This document shows, one piece after another, positions 1-8,685 of a stretch of DNA of 47,411 nt. The notes under the pieces were generated by a model, which saw only the letters and a program-made list of their open reading frames with translations, was not told where the DNA came from and searched no databases. Position 1 is the stretch's first letter. Every line of letters starts with the position of its first letter. A program made the translations under genes and the position numbers. Source of the stretch: Lachnospiraceae bacterium UBA1778 (GTDB taxonomy: Bacteria > Bacillota > Clostridia > Lachnospirales > Lachnospiraceae); the NCBI GenBank assembly GCA_002315255.1, contig DCGM01000027.1, positions 1 through 47,411 on the forward strand, in the 5' to 3' direction.

Positions 1-150
1 TATATGAACGTGTGACGGTCTCACATATAGGTTAGAATGCCTTTTCACAGGCGCCGTTCTCGGGACGCGGCGGGCAGAAAAAGCTGCCCCGGGCCAGCCT
101 TAAGCTCCTTACGGAAGCCTCGCTAATCCGCGAAAAAGAAGCATACCCTT
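1..150. other. unassigned structured spacer downstream of asd
   Basis: No protein gene is visible. The stretch holds several inverted repeats: a TATATG/CATATA pair at 1-29 and a GC-rich hairpin with arms GGGCAG/CTGCCC around an A-rich loop near 83-100. This density of pairing would fit the end of a structured RNA that begins outside the window, but I cannot match it to a known family. On the minus strand, where it lies downstream of asd, no hairpin is followed by a convincing T-tract. Confidence 0.25.
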
Positions 151-1131
151 TTAATCTAAACATCTGATGATCTGAACGGCGTTCGTCGCGGCGCCTTTAC
201 GGATCTGGTCGCCGGCGCAGAAGAGGGCGATTCCGCCGTCAAACACCTTGTCGTTCCGGATACGGCCGACATAGACGAGGTTCTGGTCGGAGGTTTCGAT
301 CGGCATCGGATAACGGGCATTTGAAAGGTCATCCATAAGGACCACACCTTCGTCCTTCCGGATGGCTTCCCGGACTTCCTCTACGGAGAGCGGGCGCTCG
401 CATTTCAGCGATATTGAAATCGAATGGCTGCGAAGGACCGGCACACGGACACAGGTGCAGGTGACATTGAGGTTCGGAAGATGCATGATTTTCCGGCCTT
501 CATTCTGAAGCTTGTCTTCTTCCTTCGTATAGCCTTCGCCGCTGTCCGCGCCGATGCACGGAATGCAGTTATAGGCGATCGGATACGCAAAAACGCTCGG
601 CGGATAAGCCGGGTCTTTGATTTCGCCTTCCAGCTCCTCGATTCCCTGCTTGCCGGCGCCGGAGACTGCCTGATAGGTGGACGCGACCATGCACTCGATT
701 TTCGAGAGCTGATTGATCGCTTTTACAGCCATTAACGAGATGATCGTCGAGCAGTTCGGGTTTGAAATGATTCCTTTATGGTTCTTTGCGTCTTTTCCAT
801 TGATTTCCGGAACGACGAGCGGAACATCGTCACGAAGCCGGAAGGCGCTCGAGTTGTCAATGAACACGGCGCCCGCCTGAACGATATCGTCCGAAAACTC
901 GCGTGCCAAGTCTGCGCTGACCGCACCTAATACGATATCGAGGCCTTCGAAGCAGCCGTGCTTCAGCTCTTCGACCGTTACTTCTTTTCCGTTAAATAAA
1001 AGCTTGCTTCCTGCTGATTTCTTCGAAGCGAACAGCTTTAACACGCCAACTTCAATCTTTTCTTCTTCTAAACACTGCAGCATCTGTCTGCCGACGGCGC
1101 CTGTAGCACCCATAATTCCGATATTCTTCAT
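151..1131 (-). CDS. asd: aspartate-semialdehyde dehydrogenase
   Basis: Reduces aspartyl phosphate to aspartate semialdehyde with NADPH, the step shared by lysine, threonine and methionine synthesis; cytosolic. The 326 residues open with the Rossmann loop GATGAVG (residues 8-14). The catalytic cysteine is C127 in SNPNCST, and the conserved substrate-contact stretch near residue 157 (YQAVSGAG) is present. Length is normal for the bacterial family. The start codon overlaps the lysC stop by four bases (ATGA), and a GAGGGA ribosome site lies inside the end of lysC, so it is the third gene of a hom-lysC-asd operon. No terminator is clear after its stop. Confidence 0.97.
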   Translation of the reverse strand: MKNIGIMGATGAVGRQMLQCLEEEKIEVGVLKLFASKKSAGSKLLFNGKEVTVEELKHGCFEGLDIVLGAVSADLAREFSDDIVQAGAVFIDNSSAFRLRDDVPLVVPEINGKDAKNHKGIISNPNCSTIISLMAVKAINQLSKIECMVASTYQAVSGAGKQGIEELEGEIKDPAYPPSVFAYPIAYNCIPCIGADSGEGYTKEEDKLQNEGRKIMHLPNLNVTCTCVRVPVLRSHSISISLKCERPLSVEEVREAIRKDEGVVLMDDLSNARYPMPIETSDQNLVYVGRIRNDKVFDGGIALFCAGDQIRKGAATNAVQIIRCLD

Positions 1132-2435
1132 TTTACAAATCCCTCATATAAGCAGCTTACTGCTTTCGTAAAGTTTTCTTCATCAATGCCGACGATGATC
1201 GAGATCTCATCGCTTCCCTGCGAAATAGTCCGGATATTGATTCCGTTGTCGCCGAGGAGCGAGAAGACGTTTCCGGCCATACCTTTTTTCGCACGCATGT
1301 TCCGTCCGACGACACAGACGAGCGCGAGATTTCCGGAGACCGTCACTTCGTCGCATTCGAGTCTCGTTTTAATCTCGTTTGCGAGCTCGTAGATGCTGCA
1401 TTTCACGCTGTTTTTGTCGACAATCATTGAGAATGAATCGATGCTCGTCGTCAGGAAAACGATCGGAACATCATAATTATCAAAGATGCCGAAGATCTTT
1501 GATAAGAAGCCGACTTCGTTCGTGGAGCCCTGTTTTGCGACAGAAATGATTTCAAAATCCTTCTTTCCGGTAATGCCCGTGATGACAGAATCCTTGTCGT
1601 CGCTGCTGTCGACAATCATTGTGCCCAGGTCTTCCGGCTTATTCGTATTCCGGATATTGATCGGAATATGCTTTTCCTTTACCGGGAAGATCGACTCGTC
1701 GTGAAGGACGTTCGCGCCCATATAGGACATTTCGCGAAGCTCGCTATAAGTGATCGTCGAAACGAGCTTCGGATTCTGGATGACACGGGGATCGGCGACA
1801 TAGACGCCGGAGACGTCCGTCCAGTTTTCATAGACGGTCGCGTCAATGATATTCGCGAGGAGCGAGCCTGTAATATCGGATCCGCCGCGGCTCATTGTTT
1901 TTATGATACCGTTCGGCAGGACACCGTAGAACCCGGGGACGACGATCTTTTTTCTCGTTTCCATAAAAGGAAGGAACTTTTCTTTTGTCAGTTCAATGTT
2001 TAAACTGCCGTCGTAGTTAAAACTGACGACGTCCTTCGCATCGACAAACTCCGCATTGAGGTATAAAGCGAGAAGCCGCGAGGAGAGATATTCACCGTAA
2101 GAGATGATTTCGTCTTTATTCTCTTTTCGGTCCAAAAGATCTTTTAACCGGCTGATTTCAGCTTCCAGATCGAATGAAAGCCCTAACTCGTCGATGACGG
2201 CCTGATGCTTTTTCCGGATCTCTTCGAGGAGGCTGTCATAGGACATCCCGTATTTTTTATGGGCCACACATAAGTAGAGGAGGTCGGTCACCTTGTGGTC
2301 GTCTTTGTCGCTCTTTCCGATCGCGCTGGCGACGATTACTTTCCGCTCGTTTTCGCTGTCCACAATCGATTTAATCTTCTTAAACTGTCCGGCATTTGCG
2401 ACAGAGCTTCCGCCAAATTTGCATACTTTAATCAT
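1128..2435 (-). CDS. lysC: aspartate kinase
   Basis: Phosphorylates aspartate, the first and usually feedback-controlled step of the aspartate pathway. The 435-residue protein has the N-terminal kinase motif KFGGSS (residues 7-12) and a kinase domain to about residue 285. Tandem C-terminal ACT-type regulatory segments follow, with motifs such as GFLSKIFGIFDNYDVP and the closing MRAKKGMAGNVFSLLGDNGI. It is monofunctional, with no fused homoserine dehydrogenase. Its start lies 8 bases inside the end of hom, behind an AGGAGA site, so the two should be translationally coupled. Threonine or lysine inhibition through the ACT region is known for the family; which effector acts here cannot be read from sequence. 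Confidence 0.95.
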   Translation of the reverse strand: MIKVCKFGGSSVANAGQFKKIKSIVDSENERKVIVASAIGKSDKDDHKVTDLLYLCVAHKKYGMSYDSLLEEIRKKHQAVIDELGLSFDLEAEISRLKDLLDRKENKDEIISYGEYLSSRLLALYLNAEFVDAKDVVSFNYDGSLNIELTKEKFLPFMETRKKIVVPGFYGVLPNGIIKTMSRGGSDITGSLLANIIDATVYENWTDVSGVYVADPRVIQNPKLVSTITYSELREMSYMGANVLHDESIFPVKEKHIPINIRNTNKPEDLGTMIVDSSDDKDSVITGITGKKDFEIISVAKQGSTNEVGFLSKIFGIFDNYDVPIVFLTTSIDSFSMIVDKNSVKCSIYELANEIKTRLECDEVTVSGNLALVCVVGRNMRAKKGMAGNVFSLLGDNGINIRTISQGSDEISIIVGIDEENFTKAVSCLYEGFVK

Positions 2436-3528
2436 TTACAAGCTCTCCTATGAAGTCGTTTTCCTGAAGAATTGGTTTCAGCTCATTGATGCTGATCGGT
2501 TTCGTAATATAAGCGTTTCCACCGAGCTCTGTTTCGATCAGATCACTCTTAAGGCTTTCTTCCTTCCGAAGATAGAAGACATGCTTTTCAGAATCATAAT
2601 CGGGCAGCAGCTCCTCTTTTAACGTGACCGGATACGGATCGTTTAAGAGACGGATGTCGCGGATCACATTGCTCGCGGTCGGAAGCGAACCGGCGCCCTG
2701 ACCGATCATTGCGAACGGGCCGAAGTTTTTTGCGCTAAGCGCGAAGCAGTTATAATTATCCGTAACGCCATAAAAGACGCTGTTTTCTTTTACGAATACC
2801 GGCATGACGCTGGCGGTCGTTTCGCTTCCGCGGCCGAGAAGAATACACCGATAGCCGCGCTCCTTCGCAAAGCGGATTTCCGGAAGACCAAACGCGCGGA
2901 TTCCTTTCACAAACAGGTTTTCGAGCTTCAGCGATTTCCGGAAGCCGATTCCCATCGAGAGGATCGTTTTATTCGCGGTATCGATTCCGTCAATGTCATC
3001 GCTCGGATCGAACTCCGCATATCCTAACGCCTGTGCGCCGGAAAGCGCGTCTGCGAAAGAAAGGTTCTCAGAATACATCTTATTCAGAATATAGTTGCTC
3101 GTGCCGTTCATGATGCCCGCAAAGAAGAAAAGCGTGTCCGTTCCGGCGATCCGGCTTAATTCAGGAAGCCACGGAATCGCACCGCCACAAGCGCTCGAGA
3201 AGAGGAAACGCACGTTCTTTTCATTTGCGATGCGGATCAGCTCGTCGAAGTGTTTAACGATCATCTTTTTATTGGAACTGATGGCGTCTTTGCCGCTTTC
3301 CAATGCTTTTTTCACGAAGGTAAAGGATGGCTCGTCGCCGCCGATGCATTCGATCACGCAGTCGACTTCCGGCGAAGAAAGGATTTCGTCCAGCGACCGG
3401 GTCATGGTCGGCTTCGTCAGTTCGTCGATGTCACGCATCAGAATATAACGGACCTGGATTCCGTTTTCTTCAGCGACTTTTTCGACTCCTTTTCCGACTG
3501 TCCCGTAGCCTAAAATAGCGATATTCAT
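2428..3528 (-). CDS. hom: homoserine dehydrogenase, short form without ACT domain
   Basis: Reduces aspartate semialdehyde to homoserine. From the chosen start it has 366 residues: a Rossmann domain opening NIAILGYGTVGKG, then the catalytic/dimerisation region with GIMNGTSNYILNKM and the D-rich FDPSDDIDGIDTANK segment. An upstream in-frame ATG would add 17 residues that precede the usual N-terminal strand. I chose 3528 because AGGAG lies five bases before it and the protein then begins directly at the nucleotide-binding strand. Many homologues of about 430 residues carry a C-terminal ACT domain; this one ends soon after the catalytic region. A separate ACT protein is encoded in the facing operon. 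Confidence 0.93.
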   Translation of the reverse strand: MNIAILGYGTVGKGVEKVAEENGIQVRYILMRDIDELTKPTMTRSLDEILSSPEVDCVIECIGGDEPSFTFVKKALESGKDAISSNKKMIVKHFDELIRIANEKNVRFLFSSACGGAIPWLPELSRIAGTDTLFFFAGIMNGTSNYILNKMYSENLSFADALSGAQALGYAEFDPSDDIDGIDTANKTILSMGIGFRKSLKLENLFVKGIRAFGLPEIRFAKERGYRCILLGRGSETTASVMPVFVKENSVFYGVTDNYNCFALSAKNFGPFAMIGQGAGSLPTASNVIRDIRLLNDPYPVTLKEELLPDYDSEKHVFYLRKEESLKSDLIETELGGNAYITKPISINELKPILQENDFIGELVND

Positions 3529-3558
3529 AAAATACTCCTGTTCAAGAAAAATATACAC

Positions 3559-3587
3559 TTGTTTATTTTCTGAAAACATAGTATCAT
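3559..3587 (+). promoter_or_regulatory. promoter of the thrC-thrB operon
   Basis: A -35-like TTGTTT (3559-3564) and a -10-like TATCAT (3582-3587) are separated by 17 bp, about 30 bp before the thrC start and its AAGGAG site. It sits in the 88-bp gap between the divergent hom and thrC starts. A minus-strand -10-like TATATT for hom overlaps this region, but its -35 is weak. No T-box or long leader fits in the gap. Confidence 0.5.
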
Positions 3588-3616
3588 TAAATCATCCGAA
3601 AAACAAGGAGAAAAAT

Positions 3617-5056
3617 ATGAAATTTATCAGTACACGGAATAAAAAGGAAATTGTCAGCTCAAAAGAAGCGATCATCAATGGTTTATCGAGGGATGGCGGG
3701 CTGTATGTTCCTGAAAAAATAAACCTGATCGGCGATCTTCAGCGGCTGAAAGCACTGGATTACCGTGCGCTTGCATTGGAAATCATAGGGGCGGTCTTTG
3801 ACGATCTCGATAAGGGAAACTTAAAAAAGGTGATTGATGCGGCTTATGGCGAGAATTTCGCGTCCCAGGATGTGACGCCCGTGAAAAAGGTAAACGGGAA
3901 ATATTTCCTCGACCTGACCGGCGGCCCGACGAGCGCGTTTAAGGATGTGGCGCTCCAGTTCCTTCCGCGCGTTCTCTCGATGCTGAATGATGACGGGAAG
4001 AAGATTGTTATTTTAACCGCCACCTCCGGCGATACCGGAAAGGCGGCGCTCGAAGGCTTTAAGAACCTCGACGGAACAGCGATTACTGTTCTATATCCGC
4101 ATCAGATGGTCTCGACGATTCAGGAACGGCAGATGTCCACTACCGACGGCGCGAATACGAAGGTGATCGCGGTCCGGGGAAACTTCGACGACTGCCAGCG
4201 GATGGTCAAGGAGATTCTCGAAAATGAAGCCTTCGAGGATATTCATCTCACGAGCGCAAATTCTATCAACATCGCGCGTCTCGTGCCGCAGATCGTCTAT
4301 TACTTTATGGCGTATTTTGATCTGTTGAACGGTGGCGAAATCACGGAGAACGAAAAGATTGACTTTATCGTCCCGACCGGAAACTTCGGCGATATTCTCG
4401 CGGGCTTCCTCGCAAAACGGATGGGGCTCCCTGTGAATAAGCTGGTCATTGCCTCAAATAAGAACAATGTACTGACGGGCTTTGTGGAGACCGGCTGCTA
4501 TGACGCGAACCGGGTGCTTTATAATACGATGTCTCCGTCGATCGATATCCTCGTCTCCAGCAATCTCGAACGCCTGCTTTACCTGTTAAGTGAAGACGAC
4601 GGGCTGGTGGCGGGCTTTATGAAGGGCTTAAAGGAAAACCGGAAGTATCAGGTGGATGAAAAACTTCATGGAAAGCTTCAGGAGGATTTCCTCGCGTTTG
4701 ACGCTACAGAAACAGAATGCGAAGAAGTGATCCGTCGGTATTTTTCGGAGTTTGGATTCCTCATGGATCCGCACACCTCTGTGGCCGTCCGCGCCAGCGA
4801 AAAGTACGAAACTCCGTGCAAACAGGTGATTTTATCGACAGCATCGCCGTTCAAATTCTCGAAAGACGTCTATCGCGCATTAACCGGGAATGAAATCGAG
4901 GATAATCTTTCTGCGATGGACATTCTGAAGGAATACAGCGGGAAAGAGATTCCGAAGAACTTAGAGAAACTGAAGGAGCTTCCGGTGATCCATGAGAAGG
5001 TCATTGAGAAAACGGATAAGAAGGTCGTAATCGACAGTTTAAGGAGTGAATCATGA
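3617..5056 (+). CDS. thrC: threonine synthase
   Basis: PLP enzyme converting O-phosphohomoserine to threonine, the last step of the pathway. The 479-residue protein has the N-terminal RDGGLYVPE motif of the long threonine-synthase class and the PLP lysine K109 in TSAFKD. A cofactor-phosphate loop, TSGDTGKAALEGF, is also visible. Length agrees with the yeast/E. coli-type enzyme. An AAGGAG site lies 7 bases before the ATG. The last four bases overlap the thrB start (ATGA), so synthase and kinase are made from one coupled message, facing away from hom-lysC-asd. Confidence 0.96.
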   Translation: MKFISTRNKKEIVSSKEAIINGLSRDGGLYVPEKINLIGDLQRLKALDYRALALEIIGAVFDDLDKGNLKKVIDAAYGENFASQDVTPVKKVNGKYFLDLTGGPTSAFKDVALQFLPRVLSMLNDDGKKIVILTATSGDTGKAALEGFKNLDGTAITVLYPHQMVSTIQERQMSTTDGANTKVIAVRGNFDDCQRMVKEILENEAFEDIHLTSANSINIARLVPQIVYYFMAYFDLLNGGEITENEKIDFIVPTGNFGDILAGFLAKRMGLPVNKLVIASNKNNVLTGFVETGCYDANRVLYNTMSPSIDILVSSNLERLLYLLSEDDGLVAGFMKGLKENRKYQVDEKLHGKLQEDFLAFDATETECEEVIRRYFSEFGFLMDPHTSVAVRASEKYETPCKQVILSTASPFKFSKDVYRALTGNEIEDNLSAMDILKEYSGKEIPKNLEKLKELPVIHEKVIEKTDKKVVIDSLRSES

Positions 5057-5922
5057 TTCGATACCGTGTTCCGGCCACATCTGCTAATCTCGGCATCGGC
5101 TTCGACTGCCTCGGGATGGCGCTGAACCTTTATAATGTGTTTGAGATCGAGGAGAGCGACCGGTTTTCGATGGAAGGATTTTTCGGAAGCGTTTCCGGAA
5201 AAAACAGCAGTGACAGCCGTGCGCTTGAGAAGAATCTGTTTTATCAGGCCTATAAAGAGACCTGTGAAACGCTCGGAGGAGCGCTCACGCCGCTTTCGGT
5301 AAAACTGAAAAGCGAGATTCCGATGTCACGGGGCTTAGGCTCGAGCAGCGCGCTGATCGTCGGCGGAATCTATGCGTATTACTTTATCCGCGGTCTCGCG
5401 CCGGATAAAGCGAAGGCGCTCGAAATTGCGACTAAGATTGAAGGCCATCCTGACAATGTGACCCCGTGCATCTTCGGCGGTCTCTGCGCGAGCCATGGCA
5501 GCTTTTACAGCCGGTTCGAGGTCAGCGACGAGTGGAAGCTTTATGTGCTGATTCCTAATTATGAAGTCCGCACCTCAGAAGCGCGGAAGGTGATCCGTCA
5601 GGAAATCGCATTACACGATGCAGTTTCGAATATTTCGTCCGCATTGATCGGCGTCGATGCGCTCGTTCATTTTGATGTTTCGAAAATCGGCCTTTTGAAC
5701 GGCGATACGCTTCATGAGCCGTATCGGAAGCAGCTGATCAAGGATTATGAACCTTGTAAGGAAGAAGCATTGCGGCTCGGTGCGAAGGCGTTTCTGATCT
5801 CCGGAAGCGGCTCGACGATGCTTGCCATTTCGGACAAAGAGCTGTCAATGGACTTCCCGGGAATCGTCGTAAAAGAAGTGAGAATCGATCAGGAAGGAGC
5901 GACATGGCTGGCGAACTGCTAA
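5053..5922 (+). CDS. thrB: homoserine kinase
   Basis: GHMP-family kinase that phosphorylates homoserine to the substrate used by ThrC. The 289-residue protein has the N-terminal VPATSANLGIGFDCLGMAL substrate motif, the ATP loop PMSRGLGSSSALIVGG (about residues 94-109) and a C-terminal SGSGSTM motif. Length is typical. It is coupled to thrC by a 4-bp overlap and overlaps the next gene by 19 bases. Together with hom, lysC, asd and thrC it completes aspartate-to-threonine synthesis within 6 kb. Confidence 0.95.
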   Translation: MIRYRVPATSANLGIGFDCLGMALNLYNVFEIEESDRFSMEGFFGSVSGKNSSDSRALEKNLFYQAYKETCETLGGALTPLSVKLKSEIPMSRGLGSSSALIVGGIYAYYFIRGLAPDKAKALEIATKIEGHPDNVTPCIFGGLCASHGSFYSRFEVSDEWKLYVLIPNYEVRTSEARKVIRQEIALHDAVSNISSALIGVDALVHFDVSKIGLLNGDTLHEPYRKQLIKDYEPCKEEALRLGAKAFLISGSGSTMLAISDKELSMDFPGIVVKEVRIDQEGATWLANC

Positions 5923-6341
5923 TCGTAAATAAGAACCTTCTGCCGAAGAGCTTTGAGAAAGTGGCGAAAGCGAAATCGCTTTTAAATGACGGAAAAGTCA
6001 ATAGCGTCTCGGAAGCCTGTAAAGCGGTCGATATTTCGCGCGGCACCTTCTATAAATATCAGGAGTCGGTCTTTGAGTACAAGGAGAATGCGAATACGCG
6101 GAAGCTCGTTGTATCCTTTTCGTTGAGCCATAAGGCAGGCTCGCTCTCAAAGGTCTGCGATCTTCTAAGCCGCGAGGATGTTTCGATCATCACAATCTCG
6201 CAGTCTGCGCCGATCGGTGAAATTGCGCCGGTCATGCTGTCGCTCGATATTTCCAGTCTCCGGCAGAGCGTGGACGGACTTCGGAAGGCGCTCGAGGGAA
6301 TAGACGGGCTGACACAGCTTAATATTATCGCGGTGGAGTAA
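5904..6341 (+). CDS. ACT-domain protein (UPF0735/PheB-like)
   Basis: A 145-residue protein with an N-terminal helix-turn-helix-like segment (about residues 20-52, including SVSEACKAVDISRGTFYKY) and a C-terminal ACT domain (about 68-143, LSHKAGSLSKVCDLLSREDVS). ACT domains bind amino acids; this family is commonly placed beside threonine or aromatic pathway genes in Firmicutes, but its role is not settled. The start lies inside thrB behind AAGGAG, so it belongs to the thr operon. Because Hom here lacks its own ACT domain, this could be a regulatory partner or a sensor; that is inference only. Confidence 0.85.
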   Translation: MAGELLIVNKNLLPKSFEKVAKAKSLLNDGKVNSVSEACKAVDISRGTFYKYQESVFEYKENANTRKLVVSFSLSHKAGSLSKVCDLLSREDVSIITISQSAPIGEIAPVMLSLDISSLRQSVDGLRKALEGIDGLTQLNIIAVE

Positions 6342-6380
6342 AATGACGCGGTTTAGTATTTTTAGAGATAAGGAGGAAGT

Positions 6381-7346
6381 ATGAAGGATTTCGGATGGTG
6401 CTTTATCGGCACCGGAGTATTGGCGAAGCAGGTGGCCGAAGCGTTAAACAAAACCGGAGGACATAAGATTGTCTCGGTTTATACGAGAAGATTTGAAAAA
6501 GGGAAAGAGTTTGCCGCGGAGTTCGGCGGAGTGGCGTACGATGATGTGACCGCCGCCATCACAGCGGAAGGCGTCGACGGCGTCTATATCGTTACGCCGC
6601 ACACTTCGCATTACGAGTATACAAAGAAGGCGATCGAACTGGGGAAGCCGGTCCTTTGCGAGAAGCCGTTTACCACGGATGCCGTGAAGGCGAAGGAGCT
6701 TTTCGCACTGGCAGAAGAGAAAGGCGTTTATGTCGTCGAGGCAATGTGGACATGGTTCTCGCCTATCGCGCGTCAGGTAAAGAAATGGCTCGATGAAGGC
6801 GCATTCGGAGAGATCCTGGACGTGAAAACGAATTACCACTTAAATGTGCGGAATTATGCGCCCCGGATGACGGACCCGAACTGCGCCGGCGGGGCATTGC
6901 TCGACTCCAGCATCTATCCTTTGACGTATCTTTACCGTCTGTTCGGAAAGCCGGTGAAGGCTGTCTGCCAGGGGATGATCGAGGACGGCGTCGATCTGAA
7001 GAACGAGATCGATCTCACGTTTGAGAACGGTATCACCCGCCACATTTCGGTTTCCATCATCGATAACGAGGGACTGGAAAAGGTGGAAATTAAAGGAACA
7101 GAAGCGGAGATGTGCCTTCTGGCCTTCCATTCGACGAATGAAGTCGAACTGAAGAAACAGAATGGAGAGACGGAGGTGCTGAAGGCGGACGGCAGCCTGG
7201 TCAATGAATTTAACCTGGTAAAGCAGGAGATTCTGGCAGGAAAGAAGGCGAGCGATTATGTGCCGCCGGAAGCGACGCTCGACGTGCTCGAAATCATCGA
7301 TGACTGCAGACAGCAGATCGGGCTCGTCTATCCGTTTGAGAAGTAA
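6381..7346 (+). CDS. Gfo/Idh/MocA family oxidoreductase
   Basis: A predicted NAD(P)-dependent sugar or polyol dehydrogenase of 321 residues. The N-terminal Rossmann domain shows FIGTGVLAKQ. The family signature CEKPF follows near residue 95, where the lysine is the usual catalytic residue. The C-terminal half forms the substrate-binding sheet, with ALLDSSIYPLTYLYRLFG carrying the conserved D/Y segment. The closest overall look is to the dihydrodiol/xylose dehydrogenase branch, but the substrate cannot be told. It has its own AAGGAGG site and follows the thr operon after a 39-bp gap; a terminator closes it. Confidence 0.88.
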   Translation: MKDFGWCFIGTGVLAKQVAEALNKTGGHKIVSVYTRRFEKGKEFAAEFGGVAYDDVTAAITAEGVDGVYIVTPHTSHYEYTKKAIELGKPVLCEKPFTTDAVKAKELFALAEEKGVYVVEAMWTWFSPIARQVKKWLDEGAFGEILDVKTNYHLNVRNYAPRMTDPNCAGGALLDSSIYPLTYLYRLFGKPVKAVCQGMIEDGVDLKNEIDLTFENGITRHISVSIIDNEGLEKVEIKGTEAEMCLLAFHSTNEVELKKQNGETEVLKADGSLVNEFNLVKQEILAGKKASDYVPPEATLDVLEIIDDCRQQIGLVYPFEK

Positions 7347-7349
7347 GAA

Positions 7350-7388
7350 TATCCCTGTCTGGAAAAACTCCGGACAGGGATTATTTTT
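7350..7388 (+). terminator. rho-independent terminator after the oxidoreductase
   Basis: Arms ATCCCTGTC (7351-7359) and GACAGGGAT (7373-7381) pair perfectly around a 13-base loop, followed by a TTATTTTT tract. It separates the oxidoreductase from the NADAR cassette. Confidence 0.85.
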
Positions 7389-7466
7389 AATGTCCGCTTT
7401 TTGGGACTTAGCATGTAATATATTTTAGTTCATAGCCAGTATAAAAACGCAACAGGGAGAGAAAAC

Positions 7467-7967
7467 ATGAAATCAGATAACCCATCAGATTATATTTTCT
7501 TTTGGCAACGTAACGAGAAATACGGCGCATTCAGCAACTGGTACTCTAGCAGCTTTATCATTGACGGCCAGAAGTATTGCCATGTGGAACAGTATATGAT
7601 GGCTGAGAAGGCGCGCCTGTTCGGCGATATGGACGCCTATCAGAAAATCCTTTCTACGGATGACCCGTCGGTCTGTAAGAAGACCGGGAGAGCTGTAAAG
7701 AATTATGACGGTACGGTCTGGAACAAGGTGCGCTATGAGACTGTCCTGAACGGCTGTCGCGCCAAATTCGAGCAGAATCCCGAGCTTAAGGAACTGTTAC
7801 TTTCTACCGGCGACAAACTTCTGGCAGAAGCGAGCCCGAATGATGGAATCTGGGGAATCGGTTTGAAGGCGGCCCAGGCTAGAGAACTGAATCCTGATGA
7901 GTGGAAAGGGACGAACCTTCTCGGGAAGGCCCTGATGGAACTAAGAGAAGAATTAAGAAAGAGGTGA
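7467..7967 (+). CDS. NADAR domain protein (YbiA-like N-glycosidase family)
   Basis: A 166-residue single-domain protein of the NADAR/DUF1768 family. Visible signatures are FFWQRNEKYGAFSNWY near the N-terminus, VEQYMMAEKA (residues 40-49, with the candidate catalytic E41) and EASPNDGIWGIGL (121-133). Family members cleave N-glycosidic bonds of ADP-ribose-like or riboflavin-pathway intermediates. Some reverse guanine ADP-ribosylation of DNA as antitoxins. A GGGAGAGA ribosome site precedes the ATG. The stop overlaps the ribosome site of the next gene, so the two are coupled. An alternative role is housekeeping clean-up of damaged riboflavin intermediates. Confidence 0.9.
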   Translation: MKSDNPSDYIFFWQRNEKYGAFSNWYSSSFIIDGQKYCHVEQYMMAEKARLFGDMDAYQKILSTDDPSVCKKTGRAVKNYDGTVWNKVRYETVLNGCRAKFEQNPELKELLLSTGDKLLAEASPNDGIWGIGLKAAQARELNPDEWKGTNLLGKALMELREELRKR

Positions 7968-7972
7968 TGTGA

Positions 7973-8629
7973 ATGGCTTCTCGGCCAGTATTTGTGAGTA
8001 AGAACTGTTTTCCTTTTTATGATGTAAAGCATCCGGAGTTTGAATGGTTTCCCGGCTTTTCACCCACTCAGAAGAAGAAGTCGATTGAAGGACTTCATCG
8101 GGCTTTTTCTTCGAAATATCCGGAGAAGAAGGTTTTGGAAGTTTCCACGAAAGGTGAAAATCCGGTTGGAAACAAGTTGTCAGCGTTTAATTTGAAACTC
8201 CCGATTGATGGGAAGGAAATTCTGCTCGAATGTGTTTTTCAGGGCGGAAAAGTGTTCACCGGCGGCGGTCCGTATACCGATTTATACGATGTATCACCGA
8301 AGGACGCCAAGCGGGATGAACGGTTAAAAGAAAGCGGCCGGTTAAAGTGGTTTAAACTCGGCGATGAAGTTTTTCCGTTAGATCCGACGGATTACTTTTA
8401 TTCTTGGATCTATGCGAAAGCGGTTTATTCCCATCCGGACTTGTTAGAAACAGTAAAGACGATGGAATATAACGCATTTACTGACATTGAGTTTAATCCG
8501 GACAAATCGGTCAATTGTCAGGCGAAAACACTCGCAAAACTGAAGGGAATGTCAGATGCAGGGGTGTTAGACGAGGCAATGGAATCGAAGGAACGATTTT
8601 TAGAAATCATGTATCAGTACAAGCCGTAA
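7973..8629 (+). CDS. uncharacterised 218-residue protein coupled to the NADAR gene
   Basis: I cannot name its function from the sequence. It has no signal peptide or membrane span. Notable stretches are GENPVGNKLSAFNL (residues 61-74), the glycine-rich FTGGGPYTDLYDVSPKD (95-111) and an aromatic run FPLDPTDYFYSWIY (134-147), which look like a conserved enzymatic core. My unverified recollection is that such proteins form a DUF (possibly DUF6977) found beside NADAR or macro-domain proteins. The GAGGTGATGTGA ribosome site overlaps the NADAR stop, and a strong terminator follows. The context suggests an ADP-ribose-linked job, either a modifying enzyme paired with the NADAR eraser or a second eraser. 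Confidence 0.7.
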   Translation: MASRPVFVSKNCFPFYDVKHPEFEWFPGFSPTQKKKSIEGLHRAFSSKYPEKKVLEVSTKGENPVGNKLSAFNLKLPIDGKEILLECVFQGGKVFTGGGPYTDLYDVSPKDAKRDERLKESGRLKWFKLGDEVFPLDPTDYFYSWIYAKAVYSHPDLLETVKTMEYNAFTDIEFNPDKSVNCQAKTLAKLKGMSDAGVLDEAMESKERFLEIMYQYKP

Positions 8630-8640
8630 TCGGATCGATG

Positions 8641-8667
8641 GGCCTCCGCTTCGTATAGGCGGAGGTC
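8641..8667 (+). other. GC-rich hairpin after the NADAR cassette
   Basis: Arms GGCCTCCGC and GCGGAGGTCC pair almost perfectly. No T-tract follows directly, so it may act with the terminator 20 bp downstream or protect the message end. Confidence 0.5.
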
Positions 8668-8685
8668 CTGTCCGGGACGGAACTA

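Noticed and set aside
3529..3616. T-box or threonine attenuator for the thr genes
   Set aside because: The gap is only 88 bp, has no leader peptide rich in Thr/Ile codons and no terminator hairpin.
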